From contig NC_092576.1 of the NCBI RefSeq assembly GCF_037975245.1, forward strand, positions 25,805,611-25,869,610: a stretch of 64,000 nt of DNA. Reading direction: 5' to 3'. The first letter of the stretch is position 1, and each line of letters starts with the position of its first letter. The notes beneath the pieces were generated by a model that was not told the origin of the DNA, made no database searches, and worked only from the letters and a program-made list of their open reading frames with translations. Below are positions 1 to 10,600 of the stretch, one piece after another. This stretch comes from Apostichopus japonicus (Eukaryota > Echinodermata > Holothuroidea > Aspidochirotida > Stichopodidae). Position numbers and translations under genes: made by a program.

Positions 1-2890
1 GGTCAGTTATGGTCCAAAAACGGAAAATATTAAAACTGCAATAACTCCCAGTGCCAATGTGCGACAAGGTTGATATTTTGGGAAAAGTTGTGAACTGGTT
101 AGAGGAACATTTTCAAATTAATGATCATGTGATCCGAGGTCACTAAAGGTCAATTAATGATAAAAAACTAGTATTTTTGCGATAACTTGAGAACGAAATG
201 TCCGTTAGGGTTGGGAGTTGCTTCAATGTTATCCAATTGTCGACCCGCATCTGGGTGACCCTTGACCTCTGGTGACCTTTACATGTTTTTGGGGATTTTT
301 ACAGTTTTGATGCTATTTTCAGATGTCAAAGGTACCTTCTGATCATAAATGTCAATAGGTTGACCCCGTGTGACCTTCATGTGCGAAGTTACATGGGGTC
401 AAAGTTTTTCGGTCGGAGTTAGGATGGTTGTACAGAATTGTCGTTTTGTTTTTTGGAATCAGGAGATGAAACTACATCTGAAACCAAGGTCAAAAGGTCA
501 AAGGTCACATTAGAAAAAATGTGCTTATTTTGGGAGGAAACGAGCAAAAAAGAAAATGTTTGGTTTTGATGCTAGATTTGGATATCAAAGGTACCTTCCG
601 ATCAAAAATGTCAATTGGTTGACACCCGTGTGACCTTCGTGTGCGAAGTTATACGAGGTCAAAGTTCATTTTCAGACATTTAATGCAACAACTCCCAGTT
701 CCAAGGTGTGACATGGTTGATATTTTTGGACAAGTTGCAAATGGTATAGGGGAATATTTTCAAACTTAACGGTCATGTGATCCGAGGTCACCAAAGGTCA
801 ATTAATGTTAAAAAACTAGTATTTTGGGGGTAGAAAATGGGCAAAGAAAAAAATGTTTGAATTTGTATAGTTTGATGCTCTAATTTAGGTCTCATCAATC
901 AAAAATGTCGATAAGTTGACCCAAGGTGACCTTTTTATGTTAAGTTATATGAGGTCAAAGTTAATTTTCAGGCATTTAGTGTAATAACTCCCAGTGCCAA
1001 GGTGTTACACAGTTGATATTTTGAGACAAGCTGCAAATGGTAAAGGGAAATATTTTCAAACTTAACGGTCACGTGATCCGAGGTCACCAAAGGTCAATTA
1101 ATGACAAAAAACTAGTATTTTTGCGATAACTTGAGAACAAATTGTCCGTTAGGGTTGGGAATTGCTTCAATGTAATCCAATTGTCGACCCGCATCTGGGT
1201 GACCCTTGACCTCAATTTGACCTCTGGTGACCTTTTTGTGTTTTGTGGATTTTTACAGTTTCGATGCTATTTTCAGATGTTAAAGGTACCTTCTGATCAT
1301 AAATGTCAATTGGTTGACACCCGTGTGACCTTCGTGTGCGAAGTTATATGAGGTCAAAGTTAATTTTCAGACATTTAATGCAACAACTCCCAGTTCCAAG
1401 GTGTGACATGGTTGATATTTTTGGACAAGTTGCAAATGGTATAGGGGAATATTTTCAAACTTAACGGTCATGTGATCCGAGGTCACCAAAGGTCAATTAA
1501 TGTTAAAAAACTAGTATTTTGGGGGTAGAAAATGGGCAAAGAAAAAAATGTTTGAATTTGTATAGTTTGATGCTCTAATTTAGGTCTCATCAATCAAAAA
1601 TGTCGATAAGTTGACCCAAGGTGACCTTTTTATGTTAAGTTATATGAGGTCAAAGTTAATTTTCAGGCATTTAGTGTAATAACTCCCAGTGCCGAGGTGC
1701 TACACAGTTGATATTTTGAGACAAGCTGCAAATGGTAAAGGGAAATATTTTCAAACTTAACGGTCACGTGATCCGAGGTCACCAAAGGTCAATTAATGAC
1801 AAAAAACTAGTATTTTTGCGATAACTTGAGAACAAATTGTCCGTTAGGGTTGGGAATTGCTTCAATGTAATCCAATTGTCGACCCGCATCTGGGTGACCC
1901 TTGACCTCAATTTGACCTCTGGTGACCTTTTTGTGTTTTGTGGATTTTTACAGTTTCGATGCTATTTTCAGATGTTAAAGGTACCTTCTGATCATAAATG
2001 TCAATGGGTTGACCCCTGTGTGACCTTCGTGTGCGAAGTTATATGAGGTCAAAGTTAATTTTCAGACATTTAATGCAATAACTCCCAGTTCCAAGGTGTG
2101 ACAAGGTTGATATTTTTGGAGTAGTTGCAAATGGTATAGGGGAATATTTTCAAACTTAACGGTCATGTGATATAAGGTCACCAAAGGTCAATTAATGATA
2201 AAAAAACGAGTATTTTTGCGATAACTTGAGAACAAATTGTCCGTTAGGGTTAGGAGTTGCTTCAATGTAATCCAATTGTCGACCCGCATCTGGGTGACCC
2301 TTGACCTCAATTTGACCTCCGGTGACCTTTTCATGTTTTGTGGATTTTTACAGTTAACGATGCTATTTTCAGACGTTAAAGGTACCTTCTGATCATAAAT
2401 GTCAATGGGTTGGCCCCCGTTTGACCTTCGTGTGCGAAGTTATATGAGGTCAAAGTTAATTTTCAGACATTTAATGCAATAACTCCCAGTTCCAAGGTGT
2501 GACAAGGTTGATTTTTTTGGACAAGTTGCAAATGGTATAGGGGAATATTTTCAAACTTAACGGTCATGTGATCCAACGTCACCAAAGGTCAGCTAATGTT
2601 AAAAAGTAGTATTTTGGGGGGAGAAAATGGGCAAAGAAAAAATGTTTGAAATTTTACAGTCATGCTCTATTTAGGTCTCACCGATCAAAAATGTCAATTG
2701 GTTGACCTCCGGGTGACCTTTGTGTGTGAAGTTATGTTTACAAGTTCAAAGTTAATTTTTTGACATTTAATGCAATTAAATCTCAATGCCAAGGTGTGAC
2801 ATGGTTGATATTTTGGGACAAGTTGTGAATGGGGTGGTGGAACATTTTCAAACTTAAAGGTCATGTCATCTGAGGTCACCAATGTTATCA
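1..2890. repeat. AGGTCA-rich tandem (higher-order) repeat array
   Basis: Long blocks recur nearly unchanged. The clearest period is 695 bp: the block at 1142-1351 returns at 1837-2046 with few changes. Each period holds two related sub-blocks. One contains the text 'gcgataacttgagaac' (near 180, 1121, 1816, 2218). The other contains 'gggggtagaaaatgggc' (near 825, 1517, and a variant near 2618). The array runs off the left edge and decays after about 2690. Short ORFs recur on both strands only because the DNA repeats; none resembles a protein. AGGTCA and its complement TGACCT are very frequent, often as direct repeats spaced by 4 or 5 bases. A diverged relative lies at 17819-18406, so this is a dispersed family and not a private satellite. 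Confidence 0.9.
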
Positions 2891-4335
2891 TATCTGTTGA
2901 CACGCTTGTAGGTCTCTTATATTTCTTACATTTTCGACGCCATATTTAGATCTCAAAAGTGCCTTTTGATCAAAGATCCGATCATATTTTGTGATCACAA
3001 AAGTGTTGGCTATAGTGTTGGTTACTTTATGGGAACATGTAGGACCACAATTACTTGGACTATTTGAGCCCAATCTTGCTTGATAATATTATGTGTATTG
3101 TCATATACCCCAAGCAAGGAACCACAGTGCCCTTGGGCTCTTGTCAGTATTGTTATTGACATTCTTTGCAACGATGGTACTACAAGCCCTTTCCCTTCAT
3201 TACATTATACTAACTGCGCAATAATATATTTGTGTCTTTATTGACCAGTCTTGGAGAAAACTATGGAGGCTGGCCTTAAAGTAAAGTTAGTACAGGAACA
3301 ATCAACTTTTGAAAACGTTATGACAATACTAGTCTTTTGAGACTGTTTTCTTCTATCCAAAAAGTGGTTTTTCCTTTTACCTCAGATTATTTGTGATTTT
3401 CCTATGAAATCCTATTTGTGGTCTCCTAGTATTAAGAAACCAAAGCTTTATTTTGACAAAAAACTTTAGTACATTGAGAAAGTCAAATTATACTGTGTAA
3501 AAGAATTATAAATCCTTGGTTAGTAGGACTTGAATGTCATCATAGCATAACGATAGGGATACCAGTCTTTGCAGTAAGATTCACAGTGGCAGCTAATGAT
3601 GAACTACTACACTCAGCATAAAGTAACTAGTGTTAACGTCAGGTTAAAGAAAACAATACTGAAATAAAGGTGTCAGTATGGCTGCATGGTATCAATGACA
3701 CAGTGGAACAACCACCCATGGAGCTCTAAGAAAACAAATATACACATCATTGTCTTAACTTCCCTACATGCATGATGTAGTTAACTTGCTGTTAGTCATT
3801 CCAAAGAAAATGGGAAGGTGTGCCAATACTCTCATGTCAACTTTGCCATTTCATAGTTATGTTCCAAATAATGTGGTTTCGTTGCAGTAAGTGCTGAGTG
3901 TTACATTTTCAAGTTTGTTAGCATTATCTAAAGAATTGTAAGACTTGTAATAATCTTGCTTTGAACAACTTCAGCAACAAATATCAAACCTCCGGGAGTA
4001 ATTTTTATTTGAGTATTTGTAAATAATTATGTGTAATAGTTTAGCTTGTAGACTTCTGTGTTAAGTTATTTCAGTGACAACAATATACTTGGAACTGATA
4101 AAGGCAAAAAAAAAGAAAGATCAAAATGTAATGCATATGAGGTTGTAAGATTTAAATATATTAAAATTATCAATTTTAAATGGAGGAACAATAGTTTTTG
4201 ACAAATAAGCAGATATATGTGTCCTCATATACTACAAATACTAGCAAAGAAAAAGACCATTAAGAAGACAACTCTTCACTGAAAGCAATGTTGTAATATA
4301 TTCCTGCTGATTGTCCCTGATTATTTATATTGCAG
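2891..4335. other. No gene recognised; probable upstream intron of the ZU5 gene
   Basis: This stretch is AT-rich with no recognisable protein and no clear repeat. The exon starting at 4336 begins two bases into a codon, so at least one earlier coding exon must exist. I did not find it here, and it may lie left of the window. Confidence 0.5.
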
Positions 4336-4659
4336 ACAACTTACCTTCCAATCCACTACAAATGGAGCTTTGGGTCAACAAGGATGGAGGAGAGCTAGAG
4401 CTTCCAGATACCAGTGTCAGCTTAGAAATACCTCCTGGTGCTCTGAAGAAGGATCAGTTAATCCAAATGAGAATTATTCCATATAACTTCCAGGGTGATT
4501 CTGATCTTTCATTCAGTAGTAATTCATCAGTTGTGGTTGAGCTCCTGCCTAGTAACCTGAAGCTACTGAAACCAGTAAAACTGACATTGCCTCACTGCTT
4601 GGTTCTCAAGAAAGGGTGTGAATGGAAAGCAAAGATATATAGCAGCCATCATGAAGAAG
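4336..4659 (+). CDS. Exon 1 of visible part: ZU5 domain
   Basis: The acceptor is 'tatattgcag' and the donor is 'gaag|gtaaat'. The exon opens with 2 bases finishing a codon, then 107 codons, then 1 base. The protein has the ZU5 hallmark 'SVSLEIPPGAL' after 'GGELELPDT', then a beta-rich run ending in 'VKLTLPHCLVL'. This matches the first half of UNC5/ankyrin/PIDD ZU5 domains. The donor lies directly on the A/T-rich tail of a minus-strand LINE fragment. Confidence 0.88.
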
Positions 4660-7600
4660 GTAAATTTAAATTTAAATGTAAATGTAATGTAAATAAATCA
4701 CTTAATAATGCGCCACAAATCCAGAACAGAAAGCTTGTTGAAAGATGCAGTCGAGGGCTCAAAGATGAAAACATCTATAAAACAGAAATGTTTTCAGATG
4801 GGATTTGAAACATTTAAATGAAGTGGCTTTCTTGATGTTGAGTGAGATGTTGTTCCACAATGTAGAGGCAGTGATTATGAAAGCCTTGGAACCACATGAA
4901 GAAAGTCTGTCCTTTGTAACTTTAAGAAGTGCCTGTTTAGAGGATCTCATGTCATGGGATGCTTGATACTTTTTTTGGGGGGGGGGGTTGATATGGGCCC
5001 AATAAGTTCTTCAGGTAATCCGGGCCATTCCATTTAAACAATTGTAGGTGAGAAGCAGCAGCTTAAATTCAATGCGGGCAGATATTGGCAGCCAATTTAG
5101 GTCTTCAAACACTGATGTTATATAACTTAGCTTAGGAGTGTTTGTCACTATTCGTGCGACGGTGTTATGAATCCGTTGCATTCTATTTATTTGTGCATTT
5201 GTAATTCCATAGAGCAAATGCACAGGTATTGCTTTTAAATTTATTTCAGCTGTAGTAATATGGTTCTTTTTGACAGTCATGCAGTTTATAGACTAATTAC
5301 TGCATTATACAATCCATCTGTCATATAAAAACAACCTTTTAAAGATTACTTTGATATTTGAGAAATGTAAAGTACGTTTCTGTTTCATTTTGACTCTTCA
5401 GGTAATCATCCTCTGTGGGAACCACAACCGGACACAACTTATTTACTAAATCAGGGAAATTGCATAATCGAATTAAGAACTTTCAGCTGGGAGAAATTTG
5501 ACATCGGTGATGAAATTGTTGAAGGGAAACGTATCGTGTTGTATGCTGCTAAACAACTGCCATCTCATAAAGCTATATTACATATTGATATTGGTTATTA
5601 CTTGGATTTAGTAGGCTGTGAAGAGGTGAGTTTAAAATCACATAGGCTATGGTTAGCAGTGTTTCGTACTAGCTGGTCATATACAAAGGTTACCACAGAT
5701 TTTAATATTTACTATTGATTGAATTTACACTGAGTTGAAATGATTGAATGATATCAAACATTAATATTGGCTATTATTTGAACTTCATACCAAAAAGTTA
5801 AAGGAATAATGTTAATTCACATACATAATCATACGATTTTGTGTATATTGTAGATCTACCTGGGGATCATTGAATGAGGTTAATCTACATGCTGCTTTTT
5901 GTCTCTTACATTATCTATCACAAGGCCAAAAGAGGAGGTTATTTGACACTTTGATATATGTATCATCCTGTCACCTGTACATATGCATGAATCTTTTCTT
6001 TCTTCCTTTTTCTGTTTGAAGATTGACGAGATGAATAAAGTCTCTGTGCTGCAAAAAAAGCATGGGTTTCTTTTCAAAAAAGGACGATTACCTCTTAAAT
6101 TCTATTTTGTCAAAACTGAGCCGCCTGTTTGGAACTTTCGCCCTGAAGAAGGAAACCCAAAGGTATGGAGGATTTGTATTCGACCAAAGTGTTCGATATT
6201 AAACCTTTCATGTTAAGACTGATGTTGACAGTTCTTTTGGGGGATTAGTCTTAATGATATAAGAGTGAGCACTGCTCTAAAATTTCACAAGCTGCTTCGA
6301 AAAACCACTATAAAACGTGACAAATTTTCTTAAAGAAAAAAGTTGTTTAATCTCCATAAAATTCACGAACTCTAAGTTATTGCATAAGTATTTTTATAAT
6401 CTCTTAGGGATGTAGAAAATTATTCAAAATGTATTTAAAAAAGGGCTTTTTAACTAACAGGAGTCTGTGAAACAAAATATATATATAATATGTATGCGAT
6501 AGCAAGCAATATTGCTCCTAATAACAACTTGGACATGGGCTAATGAGCAATATTAATTGATTCCATGCCAAAGGCAGGAGCAGAATTTGTGGACATGATG
6601 ACGAGTGTGTGTTAATGTAAACAAAATCTATCCAAAAGTGAAAAGTAAGTTAACGTCATGTTCAATACATAGATCCAACTTTAAGGTCAGTGGGTAAAAG
6701 AACCTTTGGTTTTGGCCAAATGAAGTGAAATAGGTCAAATATGAGAGTCTTGTAAACTATATGTTTAACTGCAGAGTTAACCTTTGGATGAACGTCTTAC
6801 AAACAAAATGTGACTCCACCTAAGTGAGTTAAAGAAACAATGTGAGAAGGCAGCTGAGTGTAGATAAAAGTTCAGTGTACTCAGTCACGTTGTATAAACT
6901 AAAGCTTGAATCAATATTGTATATCATACTTTCATGTGTCATAGCTATTATCAGAACCTTATTGTTGTTTGTTTGTGGAGATGGAAGCTCAATTGGAGGT
7001 TCAGTTTTTTCCACATGATAACACTAAATGTAAAACTTTGATGTAGCTCATACTAATAGTTAGGACAACATTGCTATAAAATGATCTTGTAGAAGTGTAG
7101 TATGGAATCACCATGCCTGTTGGCAGTTTGGTTTAGTTTTACTACCAACATAAATAGTTACTATATGTAAAATTTTAATATTGTGAATATCTATATTCAA
7201 TTTAATACCTTCCTTTTTACCCCAGGAAATACCATTCACCACAGCAGCTATTTTGAATGGAAGTTTCTGTACATTTGTATTCAATAAGAAAGGTACCATG
7301 GAGACGGACAAATGCTCTTTTTACTTCAAGGCTGGACAAGAACCATACCTTACAGACTTAACCTTCGTACTAGAGGTTTGTCATTTATCATGATTCTTGC
7401 TAGTTTAGGTTACATGTACATAACATTTATGTTATCAACATAGCTTCCCTCAGAATACAAACCCAATGACTCCAAATCTCAAAATTAGTGTTGATTTCGT
7501 CTTGTTCAGATCATTGCTAAGCGTTTTGCTTATTTTCTATAAAATAATTAAATAAATCAAACCAAGAGTATCTGAAGGTTCAAACCTAGCAGGATCTTCA

Positions 7601-10600
7601 GAGGCAGACATAAAGGAAAAGGGAGGAAACCAGATCAAACAGACAATTTATTACAGACATGATAAAGCCTTTTGGGACACTAGACAATGAATGGGGTAAA
7701 ATTATAACAATAGGCAGTGAAATAAATGAAATATGAAGTAAAAGGATTACTGAAGATGAAATTGGATGAAGTATGTAAACCATGCAGTGGACTATATTTA
7801 AGAAAAATAGTCAGGAGAAGATCATTTAAAAAATCAAGTAAGAAATGATGAGTTTATAAGGGGACAACAAAGGGATTAGGCTGAATAAGGACTTCTATGT
7901 TGCTTAATCATAGCTGATCTGATGAGATCCTTTTGTGTGACAAGATTGCTAATGGCATGTTCAACTTAATTTTATCAGTAATTGTACACAGGAAATTAGC
8001 TTAATCTTTGACAGTGCAGTACATCGCACATTGGTGAAATCAAATCAAAGTTGGAATGCCATTTCACTGTGTCATTATGGATCCAGTTCCATTTGTTTGA
8101 AGCACATACAGTCTAATTGTTACAAGTAACAGACTTACACCAAACAAAAATTTATTATTCTTGATGATGTTTGTGTATTGCAATTATTTAAATATTTTAT
8201 CGTACTGTTTAACTGAAATGTGTATCATAGACTGCTGTATTGAGGCCTTTCATAATTCCAGAATAAATTCCAGGATAATTCCAGAATAAGTTCCAGAATA
8301 AGTTCCAGATGATGAGTCCATTATATTTATACTGTGAATCAACAAATATTTGAAGATATACAGGTTGCTTGTTTCATAATATCTTTTAGATTTATAAGAA
8401 CTCAAGTAAACACTGATAACTGAGATGATTACGTGAGTGAATGGAATTTTCTAAAATGTCTTTATACGGTACATAGAGAGGCAGCACCAGAATTTCCAAA
8501 GTGGAGAGACAATTGGGGGGTAAACAGACCGTTGGGGAGAATTTTGAAGTGTTAAAAAGTGTTAAAAAAGTTCGTAAAGAACCTATCAGACAGAAACATG
8601 TCCAATATAGAGTTTATTGCGTTGGGAAAAGGTCTGAAGTTCATAGCAACTCCAGTAAAACCTAAACGAAGTGATCTTCTCAAGTCACTAAAAGACCTAA
8701 AAAGAAAAATGAGAATCCGCTTCATCATGCAGAATAAAATGCAAAAAGGGATTACAAAATTCCGTCTACCTTCTACATGGTCACCTAACATGACTTTTAG
8801 TAAAAACCTAGAGGACTATTTGGAAGCAACACAAACCGAATTGGCAAGTGTTACTATCCGAAACGCCAATAGCAACACACATAAGGCGGAACGTTTTGCA
8901 CTAAATGCAATTAAAAACGACCGCTCTATTATTGTCAAACCCTTCGATAAAGGTAGAGGCATTGCTATATTAAATCACTCAGACTATCAAGCCGAAATTG
9001 AAAGGCAATTAGCTAGTCACCACTACGAAAAGTTAAAAAGTGATATGACGTTTCAAACTAAAAGTTTAGTCCAGGAAACACTAATTGATATGTTCTCTGC
9101 AAAAGAGATCGATAAAAGCACCTTCGAGTACTTGTCACCATATAGCCACAAGATCCGCACACCGGTCATATATGTGCTACCAAAAATTCATAAAGCACCC
9201 CGGCTAACTCAAAATTTGCCGGTAGACCGATAATAAGTGGAAACGGATCACCGACCGAAAAAATATCAAAATTTGTGGACTATTTCTTGCTTCCTATTGT
9301 AATAAAACAAAGCACTTATGTGAAAGACACAAATCACATTCTGCAAATTTTGGAAGCCACCCCGTTACCAAAAACGGTAGTACTCGCTACACTCGATGTC
9401 GTCGCCATGTATACCAATACTCCCCAAGAGGAGGCATTAGATATATGTCAAGAAGTCTATGAAAAGACGGAACAAAGCGAATATGGAATAAATAAAATAT
9501 CTTCCATATCCATGCGCAAACTAATTGAACTCATCTTAACAAGAAACTGTTTCGAGTTCAATAACCAATTCTATCTACAAAAGATCGGTTGCGCCATGGG
9601 TAGCCAAGCCTCTCCGGAAATCTGCGATATCGTCATGCATAGACTTGAAAACCAGATTTTACCGACAGATAATAAAATCTTAAGGTTCACACGAAGCTCT
9701 TTTAGATGCTCTTATAGATGCACTATGAGTCCATAAAAACCTCGTGCACAGAAAATAGATGCATTTTGAGAACGAGACGCTCATGCCGAATATAAAAAAT
9801 TCAAAGGCTTACTACTGATGAAGCTCCTCCTATAAAAGTTGAGAGCAGAAACCGGTCTAGTTGGTCATAAGAACCTACGCTAGTCTTTCTTACTATTAAA
9901 AGTACACTCAATTCACCTAATAGGTGCAATTATGTTTCACCATGAGGAGCATGCTATAAGTTCATGTTCTTCGGGCCCTCCCTTAAAAATACTTCAGGTT
10001 CTTGGCTACTACGTTGCGTTAGATAGTGTAAAACCGCCTACACCCCCATTTCAACAGAAACAATTTGGAATGAAATTACCAAATTGCTAAAGAGAAAGGC
10101 TTGTTTATTTGAAAACTTGTCTAACAGAGAATTGGTATGGATATACTATGAAGACAGAATCAGAGACATGGTTAATAACAATTTTGATTTGAGCTTGAGA
10201 AATGTGATAAAACATAAAGCCAATTACATGGGCTACTTTAAAGGATTTGATACTGCAAACTTGAAGTATATCTTACTGACACTGAGGACATCGTATTGGC
10301 TGTGGTTGTCATCCAGTGTTTATTGTTGTGTTATGGTAACTGACAATAATAATATTGCTTAAATATGTGGGTTGTGTAAGTTATATTTAAATGGAGAACA
10401 GTGACAAAATGTAATGTAAAGAATTCTAAGTGTGAACATTTCATAAATAAGAAACAACAAAAACGATTGTTGTAACAAGCTTGCTGGAAAATTCCTACAT
10501 CTTCAGGACGAAGCCACATCCTCGTAGCATATTTGATGACGAGGATATGAATTTTTTAAATGTGATGATATTTTGTGATTCATCTGGACACAGCAGAGCG

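Noticed and set aside
1142-2046. Two nearly identical 69-codon ORFs
   Set aside because: Shadows of the 695 bp tandem repeat with no protein similarity.
10526-10554. Hammerhead ribozyme linked to the Penelope-like element
   Set aside because: There is an 8 bp inverted repeat, but the conserved CUGAUGA and GAAA core is not present.
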